Origin: Schizophyllum amplum
Taxonomy: Eukaryota > Basidiomycota > Agaricomycetes > Agaricales > Schizophyllaceae
Length of the DNA stretch: 64,000 nucleotides
Assembly (NCBI GenBank): GCA_007026445.1
Contig: VDMD01000002.1
Location: 3,100,001-3,164,000, forward strand
Direction: 5' to 3'
This document shows positions 1 to 10,603 of the stretch, one piece after another. Each line of letters starts with the position of its first letter. Within the stretch, counting starts at the first letter, position 1. The notes below the pieces were generated by a model. That model had not been told where the DNA came from. It made no database searches and worked only from the letters and a program-made list of their open reading frames with translations. The translations under genes were made by a program, and so were the position numbers.

Positions 1-1087
1 TCCGCCAGAGCCTGGCGCACCGAGGGCTGATTGGCCTGTCTGCATCATATGTCCGCCTTGACTCTGGGGTCTTCCGTCGATCTGCGGCTGAGGTCGGTTA
101 CCCATTTGTGATTGCGGCCGAAGGCCGATTTGCGAGGGCGGGCGCTGTCGGAAGGGATCCGGTGGCGATGTGGAGAATGTGCCACCTACAGACGTTCATT
201 GAGAATCGAGGATGGCGAAAGTTATCGTCAGCATCGCCTGACCGTAAAAGCGACAGGTGTGACTCACCGGGAAGATGTTGGCCGTCTGATCGCTGTGGTA
301 CCATTCCAGCCATCTCAGGCGGACGCACGACACCGGCTCCGGCGCCCATGTCTAGTGGTGGTTGAGGCGGGGGTCTCATCTGCATGTCGCCGGGGCCGCC
401 TAGGACACGCATATTCATCTCCTGCTGGCGCATGCCCATGTCCAAGGGTTGGCGCGCTCCAGGCATCTCCATCTGACTCGCCATTCGATGCTGCATATTG
501 ATCTGCATGTTGCGCATCTCCATGTCTGCGGGACGCATCATCTCCATCGGCATAGTACTGCGCGCCGCCATGTTGAGGTTCATGCCTCCGAGGTTTGGGG
601 CCATGTCTCGCTGCATGGTGGGCATCATGGGGTTCATCATGCCCATGCCCATGTTCATCATCTCGTTTGGGCGCCGCGGGGGCTGGGCGCCAGGCATGGG
701 CGGCCGGGCGACGACGCCGTTGGGCTGCATCTGAGCAGGAGTGAGCAGATAGAAGCGATGCGAGAAAACGAGACGCACCATGCCGTTCGTCGGGTATCCC
801 GGGCGCATGCCTCTGGCGACACCCTGCTGATGGTGCTGGGGCATCTGCATTCGCTGCATGTGGGCCATCCCAGGCGCGCTGCCCATGCCGCCCATCCCAG
901 GCGCGCCTCTCATTCCGCCGGGGCCGGGCATAGCTGAGGGGCCACCCATGGCCATCATGCCGCCCCCCATTCCGTTTGGTCCTGGACCGAGGCCGGCGCC
1001 GGGACCCATTCCTCCTGGGAGCATTGAGGCTCCCCCCGGCATGCCCTGAGGGCCACCGATCATCTGGTTGTTCATGCCTACGTTCAT
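1..1087 (-). CDS. Met/Gly/Pro/Gln-rich protein, 5' part (continues beyond window start)
   Basis: Three exons are visible: 1087-779, 730-268 and 185-1, and the frame is still open at base 1. The first intron (778-731, gtgcgt..cag) is 48 nt and in frame. It is called because its translation breaks the Met/Gly/Pro composition with a hydrophobic stretch that does not fit. The second (267-186, gtgagt..tgtag) is 82 nt and restores the frame. The protein is low-complexity, made of repeated GM, GPG, MQM and PPQP motifs, with no catalytic or fold signature. Such composition is common in transcriptional co-regulators, but I cannot assign a family. The ATG at 1087 is the first in frame. A different frame is open just upstream (about 1345-1088) without an ATG, so an upstream exon is possible. 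Confidence 0.6.
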
Positions 1088-2020
1088 CGGGAGGCGAGTT
1101 GCATGTGCAGAGCGCGCAGGTCGCCGTCGTTGTCCAGGGTCCGCGCCGAGGGAAAGCTTCCGCTAGCGTCTATGATGGTTTGGCGGGGGCGCGAGAGTTG
1201 TGATAGTGTTCCCACGGGGTAGAGAGCTGTTGCCGTCGTCGGCTCGCGCGATGAGGGGATGCGCGTCGTCGTCGTCGTCAGCGGCGTCGGTGGCGTCGTC
1301 GTCGTCGTGCGAGAATGCGCGTCAAGGGCGACTCGGGACGAGGCGAGCTACGGGGATGGCGGCAAATCAGAACCCACTATTGCCAAATATCTCCAAATTC
1401 GGCCCGCACGTGCCCACTGTTCAACTGACCGGAAGTTGATGTAAATTGCACTCACGCTCGGCGGGCTGAGGGCAGATGTGGGGCAGTGCAGAGGGGTCTG
1501 AATCAGATCTTCTGTATCTGCCATTCATAAACAGTCCCTGGACCCATAGATAACGTCCGCTTCGTGTTTACAGCGTGTCTAGCGTGCGTTGTGTCTTGAC
1601 TCACCACCGAACCTGGGTGGCGTGCAGCGAAGACTGAGAGTACAGGCTTCTTAGATCCAGCTATCCAAGAGTCGTGATGCATATCATTCCGTAAGTCGTC
1701 CCGCGTCCACCCAACAAGTCCTCCACTACTATCATCGTTCAACTTCAGGGCAAAGTCTATGTCGTCGCATATTGTGTAAATACCATATGTACTCATGCTC
1801 AGTCGTGTCAATAATGTTAAGGGTGCGTATATACAAACGGAAATGCGACAACAGAGAAAAACGAAGAGAATTAAAAGATGCCCGAACAAGAGCTTTTGCC
1901 CATCCGTCCATCCTCCCTGCAGCCCCCCGTCCACATGCATGTAGAAGTGCGAAAGAGAAGTGACCACTCTCGACGCGGAGCACCCGCTTTAACCGGGCGT
2001 CAACGGAGAAAGCGGGGGAC
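1088..2020. other. Intergenic: 5' side of the Met-rich gene and 3' side of the FHA gene
   Basis: Both neighbours are on the minus strand. The segment holds a short trinucleotide-rich patch (ACG/GTC repeats, about 1266-1310). It also holds a minus-strand open frame (about 1345-1088) that could be an upstream exon of the Met-rich gene but has no start codon. Nothing else recognisable was seen. Confidence 0.4.
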
Positions 2021-4402
2021 CTAATCCTTCACTCTCCATATGACTGCCGCCGCCGCGATACTCAGCACCAAGACCCCGACGGCAGCCTGGGCATTGGCAG
2101 GCGAGCCGGTGGTGCGCTGAGGACAACAGTCAGTCTCATTGGTGACGCGGAGGCTCAATGATAAACGTACAGCATCTCGAAAGCCGCCCGCTTTCCGCAT
2201 GTCGTCCTTGATGTCCGAGTTGCCTGCATACCCGGGCATCCCCCCGCGAAGACTGTGCTCCGGGGTGACGAGGCCGCGGTCGATCGCGTCCGCGAAGCCC
2301 TTCTCCTTGCCTTCGAACTCCACCTTCGTCGCCCCCGTGCTCACGCTCTCAGCGTCGCTGGCGCCCTCCTCGCTTCGGCTCCCACTCCGACTCCGGCGCC
2401 GGCTGCCGCTCCGCCGCTTGCGCGCAGGGCTCCGCGGGCTCGGTGGAGTGACGAGGCCACCTGTCAGCTTCGACGTCGCGTCGCCGTTCGGGAGGGCGGT
2501 GGCATGCGAGGTCGATGCGGTCAAGGCGACGCGCTCCTCTACGACACGCATGCGTTCCCTCTCCGCGTTCCACTCCTCCCGCATGGCGGCAAATTGCTGG
2601 TCAAAAGCGGTCTTGTAGTTGCTCAAAATCTTGCTGACTTCCTCTGACGGGGATGCGGTTGTCTCGACCACTGGCGGCGGCGCGGGCAGCTCCTCCTTCT
2701 CCGACTTGGTCGTGATGAGGGTCTCCAGGACACCGATCTTCTGCTCAAGACGGGAGATGGTATCCTGCGCCTCGGCATGCTTTGCCTGCAATGAGCTGCT
2801 CAGCGCGAGCGCAGACTCGAGTTGCGCAGTCAGTTCGGACATGCGAGCAGCCAAGTCGTCGATGGAGGCGGAGAGGGATGCATCGTTGGAGAGAGGGGAG
2901 GGCTGGTGGGGCTGGCGGTCACGCATGCCGAGATGCGTTGGCTCGGGCGTGCGAGGCCGCCCAAGAGACAGGTTATCGTCGCGCCGTTGCTCATCCTCGC
3001 GGTGCTCATCGGCATTCTCGAGATGCTCCTCGTCGACCTCGTCCACACGCTCGAGTTCGTGTGGGACGAGGGTAGCGACGCTCCGAGCGTCGTCATCGTC
3101 GTCTTCCATCGTCTCCCCCTCGCCTTCGTCATCTTCATCAAATCCGCTCCCACGCTCCTCCTCCTCTTCGTGCTTGTCGCGATGCTCGACATAGACGACC
3201 TCACGAAGGCGGCGGACTTCATCTCTGATCTTCTCCTGCTCGTCGAGCACGTCATTAAGCTTCTCCATCTGCGCCAGCAACGAGGATTGTGCGGAGGTGA
3301 TCTCCTTCTCGAGGCTGGACAGCGAGCCCTGCATGGCATCGGGTGACCCGTGCGACGAGCTGGGTCTTGGAGGCTGCGGCTCCGGCGATGTTGATTGTTC
3401 TTGGGGGATGCCGTCGCCATTGCCCAGCTGCTGCGGTTGGCGTACGGGTGGTAAGGAGTGTGGGTAAGGAGGGACATTCGGGGGCTGCCGCCGGGTATGA
3501 GCAGGGGACACGCCTGAAAACATCCGAGGCCACTTACCAGGTTGCCACCCAAGGTATCGTGGATGTCGCCCATCGCGCCAGTGATGGTATGCAGCTCGGC
3601 CCCGGTCTCGCGGCTCTTCTGCAGCTCGCCTTGGAGACGGTTGAGGATGTGCTCGAACGAGATAGATGACTTGCCCGGCGGGCGCATATTGGGCCCGCCG
3701 AGCGAGCCCAGCTGGTTCGCCGGCCCGTTCTGGGTGGGGGCGCCGACCTGGCGGCGCGGAGGCGGGTTGGCGTTGAAGTTGAACGAGGACGAGGGCCCGG
3801 AGTACTGCTGATGCTGCTGTTGCGGCGGGAGGTGCTGCTGCTGCTGGGTGTTCTGCTCCGCGCGGAGGGCGACCTGTGCGTCATGCTCGGAGAATATGCA
3901 CACGACGCGTGCCGAGACTTTGTGGTGGATGATGGTCTTGTTGTCCTCGCCGACGATGTCGATGCCGAATTCCTGGGATGGGGTGAGTATGGCATATGGT
4001 GGCGGGTGGCGGCACGTACGACTATGTCCTCCGACTTGAGGTCATATGGGTCCGACTCCAAGCCCTCGCCGGACAGCCGGTCTCCGTTGATAAACGTCCC
4101 GTTCGAGCTCTTGACGTCGCGTATGTATATCTGCGGGGCATGAGCGTTGGTATGGGTGCCGTGATAGCACACACCTTGCCATTCTCCTCCCAGACCTCTG
4201 CGTGCTGGCGGGAGAGGACCTTGGAGTCAAAGTAGCCGTTACGCTCGCCCGGTGCTGTTTTTGCGTTGGTCTGTCTGCCAATCTTGACCTTTGTGTTCGG
4301 GGGGAGGTATATGTGCTTGGGTATGAAGGAGTCATTGAGCGGGTACAGGTAGAGCGCCGGATACAGCGGCTGCGCGGACGTGAACGGCGCGGGGGCAGGC
4401 AT
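2021..4402 (-). CDS. Tail-anchored FHA-domain coiled-coil protein (SLMAP / Far9-Far10-like)
   Basis: Five exons: 4402-4175, 4130-4020, 3972-3538, 3484-2171 and 2116-2021, giving 727 aa. Introns of 44, 47, 53 and 54 nt all have GT..AG ends and keep frame. The FHA domain covers about residues 15-120 with the phosphopeptide-binding signature: IGRQ, then SRQHAEVW, then a conserved SSNGTFING. A Gln-rich linker follows, then heptad-rich coiled coils (about 280-500), an acidic stretch and an Arg/Ser-rich patch. The last exon ends in one hydrophobic segment (VGVLVLSIAAAAVIW) with a very short tail, which is a C-terminal membrane anchor. In the family, FHA plus coiled coil plus tail anchor is the architecture of SLMAP and fungal Far9/Far10 (Vps64), STRIPAK subunits at the ER or nuclear envelope. 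The domain order is read from sequence; STRIPAK membership is inferred. Confidence 0.85.
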
Positions 4403-4548
4403 CGTGGTTGGGAAAAAGAGAGTGAGCCTGCATTACGTAACGTCACACAAAGCCCTTTCACGTGCGCCGTGTCAACATCAACGGCCACATAAGCGCCTAC
4501 ACCTCACTGGATCTCCATGACAATGCAATATATTCGAATAAACGCCGC

Positions 4549-7210
4549 TCATCGTACGCCGTTCACAAGCACATTCCCCGTCTTCAGCTGCTCCGCTATT
4601 CGCTGCTGCTCTGCGCGTCGCTCCGCCACCGCATCATACACATAGTGCACGGGCTGCTTCCACGGCCTGTCAGAGGAAGGCTCTTCTTCCTCCTCCTCGT
4701 CCTTGCGTACGTAGAGGTCGCTGCTGTGCTCCCATTCATCATCGTCGTTCTGAGTGTTCTCTGACGCTGCAAATTATGAGCGTGGATCGCGATATGAAAT
4801 GAAATCGCCCACCTTCAGGCTCCTCTACTCGCCGCTTGCCGAGCGCCTTCTCGCTTGGCTCGACTACGATTGCAATGCTGTCGCCACCCTCTGTGGCAGT
4901 CGACGGGTGTCGTCCGAGGCTCAAACTCGAGAATCCATCAAGCACATTCTTCGGCTGTCCGTAGGTAGACGAGCCTGTTGCGGCAGCGTTCATATGCGGC
5001 GGTGTGGCCGGCGAAGGTGTCCGGGAGTGATGCTGTATCGAAGGCGACCGCGGGCCGTGGGGTGCAGCCGGTGGCGGCGCGAGACTCTCGCTGTGCAATG
5101 CTATCGATGAGGGGCGTGATGAGATTCGGCGTTCTTGCCGTTCTTGACGCATGGGGGATGGTGTGCGCGAACGAGACGCGCCGCTGTAAAGCGCTGGCGG
5201 AATAGAGGACTCCGAGTCCATGTGCTGGAGGGTCTGTACCTATAAGCGAACCGAAGAAGCAGAACGAGGCGGCGGCTTACCTGTCGATCCATCTTCGTCT
5301 CCTGCCGACTGCGTTTCTCGACCTTGCGCTCCTGCGCAATGCGCTTCATGTCGTCATACTGATTGAGCGCCTCGACTAGTTCCCCGTTCGCGGCTAGAAG
5401 GGCAGCGAGCAGACGTTCTTCGACAGTCTGCTCGTTTGGTTGTGTTTCTGCGCTTTCGAGCGTGGATGCGCGGGAGTCTTTCCGTGTTCGACGCTGCTGG
5501 GAACGATCTTGCTCTTTCTGAACCCTCGACCGTTCTGCATTGGAAGACGCCCACGGAATCTGCGCAAATATAAGTTCTTGCGAGGCGCGGCACTTCACGT
5601 AGAACTCCTGCATGGCGGTGAGCGTGAGCCCTATATCCATTCGAGATGGAAACGCACCTTGATGATGTCCGTCTTCATATCCTCCGGCTTCCGCATCATC
5701 AGCGCCTGCGACAGAAGGGACGCATTCCCCTGCCCGATCTTGCACTCGGTAAACAGCCTCCGCATGTCTTCCTCCGGCGGAATGATGCGGTTGTGCGACG
5801 GCGTTTTGTGCTTCTTGTGATGCTCCTGTGGAGGCGAGGGCGGCGAGCCATGCTCCGGCGGGGGCGCCGCCTCGTACGCTGCAGGTATGCCAAACTGCGA
5901 CCCTCGGCGTCCGGGCGCTGGCGGGGTGAACATGACGTCTTCCGAGTCTAGTGGCACGCCCTGTATGTGCATTGTCGTGAGAAGTGGGAAGGTGATGGGA
6001 CAGGAATCGCACCTCGTCGGGTTTGTCGGCGGGTTTGACCTTGCGCCACAAACCCCGGAAGCCGTCGTTCTTGCCATCCTTTGCTGCAAATCGTCGGTAT
6101 GAGATGCAGACACGGCAGACAATATGCGCACCTCGGCCGCTCGCATAGGCGGCTGCGGCTACGACATCTAGCAGACGTTCTCGAACGACAGGAGATGTGC
6201 GAGGCGACGTCAGAACATCTTCCAAGCTTTCTAGAAATTTACGAGATGTTGTTTGCGCGATGAAAGTCTCGGACGAGTTCCGCAGTAGAATCGCCCACAG
6301 CTGGTTGGACGTCAGAGCATGAAGAGCGTTTCAGGAACAACGCACTCTTGCAGCGGCCAGTTGAGCGGCTGGTTCGCCGTACCTAGGCGCGATAGATGAA
6401 GGTGATGAATGCCAGGAGGATGAATGCAACGCACTTGAACTCGCGTTTGAGAGCTCGGATGGCTTCTTTCGCGAGCGCGTCGCTAGACGATGCCCGCTCG
6501 CAGACTTCTAGCACCAACGCCCAGTCCTCCGAGGCGGTGGCGGTGAGGTATCCTGGGTGCACGTCAGTATCAGTTCTCAGAAACGGTGGATGACGCACCA
6601 ATCATGCGCGTGAGCTCGCCCTCGTCCTCCCTCTTCGCATCCTTGGCGCGATCGCCAAAGAGATGGAAGCCACGCTTCTTCTCCGGTTCCTTTGGGGTTG
6701 TATGACTGTGTTCAGACTGCGTGGTGAGGTCGTCCGCAGTAGGGTCCAAGGCGCGCAGGGTGGCTACGGTCCCCCCATGGGTGTGAGGTTGCTTGCGTGT
6801 CGGATCCTTGGGTCCCACGGGAGGCGACACCACGCTGACGGCGCCCGCAAGGGAGCGCACGCTGAAGGGGGATGGCGATCGCGGGTCCGCAGCGGGGGGA
6901 GATGCACCGGGAGGGAGACTGCCATGCGATGATTGGCGGGACGGGGCAAGCGCGGGTGCGTGCGGGCTTGTGAAGTCGTCCAGCAGCTGAGACTGACGGA
7001 CTAGCTCCCATCGCTCATCCTCGCTCGAGCGGCGCACCGGACGGCGGTGGTGGGCGGCTGTGGGAGGAGGCAGGTATGGCTGGTCGGGCTGCTGGCGGTC
7101 AGTTGGTGAATAACTAATACTGGTAGTTGCAGGAGGCGCACGTCGATATCGCGCGTTCCGGGGGTGGCGCGGGCCGGCTTGGGCTTGTCGCGACCAAAGA
7201 GTTTCTTCAT
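4549..7210 (-). CDS. VHS-GAT domain protein (Lsb5/GGA-like ubiquitin or clathrin adaptor)
   Basis: Ten exons: 7210-7142, 7091-6599, 6552-6435, 6382-6346, 6300-6132, 6083-6013, 5960-5658, 5607-5281, 5239-4813 and 4766-4549, giving 743 aa. All nine introns are 41-52 nt with GT..AG ends, and phases agree at every junction. The protein starts MKKLFGRDKPK. A Pro/Ser-rich linker leads to a VHS domain (about 180-297) recognisable by TASEDWALVLEVCERAS, the KYGEPAAQLAAARLWAILL helix pair and RTSPVVRERLLDVV. A GAT-type three-helix region follows (about 370-500: EEDMRRLFTECK, then LLAALLAANGELVEALNQYDDM), and then an acidic, disordered C-terminus. VHS-GAT proteins bind ubiquitinated cargo and clathrin or actin factors at endosomes and the trans-Golgi. 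No GAE ear is seen, so Lsb5-like is favoured over GGA. The stop is 147 nt upstream of the FHA start on the same strand. Confidence 0.85.
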
Positions 7211-9095
7211 GTAGGCTGGTCGCGCGCGGAATGGGAGGCGTGCTGAACGAGTAGAAGAACTTGAGGTTGAATTTTGAAGTATCTGGACAAGATGGCGCAC
7301 ACGGGCGCGCACAGATGAGACGCTGTCACTGGATGCAGTGTTGCCTTCACACGTGTTGATCCTGAAACATCATCGATCCCAAAAGCCCTTTCGGCCTCCG
7401 CCGTCTTTGTTCCTGAACTTGAACTTGAAGCTTTGTAGCTTGACAATAGAGGCTATATGGCGCGGTTTTAACAGCTCAGAGTTCACTTGAAACTTTCAAA
7501 ATGGTAAGCGAATAATTCAGAGTTGGCTGTGAACTCTGAAAAAGTTTTTAATTTTTCAAACCGATGTCCCACGCGCTGAGACAGCTCGAGGGCCTCGCAA
7601 GAGCATCTGAGGAGCCGCGACGGCTGGCAAGGGCACCAACAGGGTGGCAGACACGCAGCTGACGTACGCGGCTACCTATGGCCACTTGAGGGCAGGTCTG
7701 AGGGCCGCCAGCGCGCGCAGACGCCGGGGTCTCGATTCAATTTTCACTTGAACTTTGAAGAAGTGGTCCGTAAAAATTCAAAACGACCTCTCAAAAATTC
7801 AAAAGTCTTGAATTCAGAACTGCCGTTCAACTCGTTCCATATAGCGTCTAATGAGCTTGACTTTTGAGACGCGAACAAACCTCAAAAGGACTTGGTGGTA
7901 AGCCCATTCTGTAAGCTTGGTCTTCGTCTCCTGGCTTTTAGCTTCGCCGTACCTATTCGTCGTTGATTCGTCGTGGGGTCCGCAACAAGCATGGCCACCA
8001 GGTCCACAGCTCGCTCGCGACACGACCAGAAGACGTCCGTGACGCTATGTACAGCACAGGCAATTGCATCGGAATGTCTGCTACGCAGGAAGGAAGGGAA
8101 GTGTAGGCGTCAAGCGCAACTGATCGAACATGATTCAGCATCGCCCTGTCCACAAAGCGAACTCAGAATAAAGGCGCTGATGAGGAGCCTTCCAGGCTCT
8201 GCAGGTGCAAGTGCGATGTCTAGGTCGGTACTCGTTCGACAGCTCGCGCTTCGAGAGGCCAAGCCACAGCTTGCCATGCAATCGGTGCTAGCTATAGCTA
8301 TTACTCATGTCTCCTATGTACTCTGAGTCTCTGTAAACATATCGTCTTCAAGCAAGACATACTGTGATAAAATGGGGTAGACGTACCATATGAGTTATTC
8401 AGATGCACCGTTGAACGTTCTGAACAAATCATGTTCGAACCGGGTGGCGCAGCACGTGAAGGTGAGAGACCACCTCGTGACTCACGTCGTCTACTTTAAA
8501 GTTTAGTCTACCTATCCTTCGGACTCACTACTGCAATCTTTGCTTCCTCAATACTCGCCTGTTCTCCATCTTCCGGTCTAACTTCTCTCGAAGGAGCCAA
8601 GGCCGAGTTAGGCTGTCACAGCTAGTCTGCTAATTCCCTCGAGGCTCGCGGATCGACCTCAGTCAGGACTCAGGGATTCAATACAGGGCGCTGCATAGGA
8701 TCTCGCTGGATCGCCGGAGTTTATTTCTGTATATCTATATCTGTGACGAGTGCCCATTGGCGATATTCCTGCAGCCCTGTATCGTCTCAAGCGAGCATCG
8801 GAAGGCTGACGCGCCATGCCTCCCGCACTCACAAGCAGCAGAGCGCCTAGGTTTTCCAATGTCGACAAGCTGGGACCCACCGACTGTCTTCATCTGCGCA
8901 GTTCTTGCCACTTGGGGTCTCTGCGTCGATGTATGAGGTGGCCCTCGGCGGTACAGACAGATGAGTGCTTAGCAAGAAACATGAAAGGACTCAGCATCGG
9001 GTCGCCCATGATCCAGGCTTACATTGGTAAGTCGGGTGGATGGCTGCGCTGGACCAGTGCTCGACTCTCATCGTCGGACACAGCGCCAAACTGGC
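7211..9095. other. Intergenic, divergent side of the VHS gene; AT-rich repeat patches
   Basis: No supported gene. Around 7,440-7,560 and 7,735-7,830 are A/T-rich stretches built from variants of TTCAAAA, TTGAATTC and TTCACTTGAA on both strands. They look like the two ends of a decayed element, but no target duplication was found. The remainder (about 7,830-9,095) has only short chance frames. Confidence 0.35.
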
Positions 9096-9098
9096 TAA

Positions 9099-9523
9099 GA
9101 GTCTGGACAGTCACAGTCAACGCTCAGCGTTGAGCGTTGAGCTGGCGTTGTCCGAAAAACTCCGGCGCCTCGGAGGTGACCGACGCACGACGCCGTGACA
9201 CACAGGTGATGTTCGGAGAATTCCGCGTCCACGTGCTTCCGGACATTCGAGTACGTATTGCGTCCACGTCGGAAGTTCTCTGTCGCCAAAGACCCAATTG
9301 TTTGACAATAACGCAGCTGGTCGACATTCTATCCAAGGGTATGTAGATCAAGCTGCAGGTAGTTCATAGAGACAAGGCTCATCGAACGGTGTCACACAAG
9401 TTCAACAACCGTGACGATGTCGGAGATCTCCGAAGCCGTCACGGCACCGCGCCTCCGAAACGCCGGAGTTTCTCGGTCAACGCCTGCTCAACGCTCAGCG
9501 CTGAGCGTTGACTGTCCAGACTC
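9099..9523. mobile_element. MITE with about 80-bp TIRs and TAA target duplication (PIF/Harbinger-like)
   Basis: The ends are inverted copies. Both begin GAGTCTGGACAGTC and continue, with one 6-nt slip and scattered mismatches, through AACGCTCAGCG, TGAGCGTTGAGC and AAACTCCGGCG for about 80 bp. The direct repeat TAA flanks the element at 9096-9098 and 9524-9526. The interior is short and noncoding. A three-base TWA target duplication is typical of PIF/Harbinger elements and their Tourist-type MITEs; that class assignment is inferred. Confidence 0.75.
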
Positions 9524-9526
9524 TAA

Positions 9527-10603
9527 CAGAAGTGCATCGTGACTCGCCCCATTCAGGCGGCCACCTCCCCGTCGCTGCTGATTAGTGTGACGGGGTGTGG
9601 ATAGCGATGCACCTGGCAGATGGGTCGCCACTGCAGTCGTTGCCGAAGCTGTTGGGTTGGCAGCCTAGCCAGAGACGGCGAGACCTATCGACGTCGGGCT
9701 CGTCGTAAATGTGCCAAGGACTCTGGATCAGGGCTACCTGGTTCACTTTGACCACCGAAGCGGTGCGTCGGCCTGCGTTCATCGTAGATGGACTCTCCGA
9801 TAAGTACTCGAGTTCGCAAGAAGATTACGAGTAGCGGTTGCGGCAAGTGCCCGCTTGCGGTGCGGACGCGGGCGTGTTACCGTCGAAATTCCCTGTCATC
9901 GCATCGGTCACTGACGGAGACGGTGGCGCGCAATTCGTGGCGTCGGTCGAGCGTAGCCTCGCAGGTATCGCCTCGTCGATGTACGCCTCTTGGCGGGTAA
10001 CAAAGGGCGAGTTGCCTGCGCGTTCGCGCGATGCTCTGCCGGCTCAGACGATCGATATCCGGAAACCTACGTCCTGTGATCTCAAAGAAAAGCGATGACT
10101 TCCAAGTAGGCATACGGCTCCCGCGGGCGTCGCTGCCGTCCGTCGTTTCCGCGCGACATTGACGGAAGGTAAAGGTGGTGGTCGTTCCCGACGTCGAGAG
10201 TAAAGTAAGGTCATAGTATGTAGATGTTGCCTAGTAGCTGTATATTGTTTCCGTTGTTGGGCGAATACCTAGTAATGACGGTACGCGTTTGGGCATTACC
10301 AAGAGACAACAAATATCTGATCATCGTTCAGTCCTTTCAAGGACTTCTCATCCAGTCCTTTGAGAGGACTTTGAAGAGCGAAGCGTACAAGTATAGCGAT
10401 AGGTGCCATTTTCTCATGCTGCGGCGGCGCGAGGTGCGATGAAGTTGAAGGTCTGAGTTCAACTTCCCACGCCCCTCTGCATGTGCACTGCATCAGTAAG
10501 CCACGTGGTGCATAAGATCAATTTCGATCAAGCGCTTTCCCAAAAGTTTTATCACCTTCCCTCCCACCCTCACCTCACCTTCACCCTTCACCCCTTCCTC
10601 ACA
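9527..10603. other. Intergenic and 5' region of the nucleolin-like gene
   Basis: No gene supported. Immediately before the start codon at 10604 is a pyrimidine-rich leader (about 10,545-10,600, mostly C/T with CACC repeats). CT-rich leaders like this are common upstream of highly expressed fungal genes. The rest shows nothing recognisable. Confidence 0.4.

Noticed and set aside
2139..3346. Several long plus-strand frames (up to 191 codons)
   Set aside because: They are antisense to exon 4 of the FHA gene, whose minus-strand frame, splice sites and domain content are convincing.
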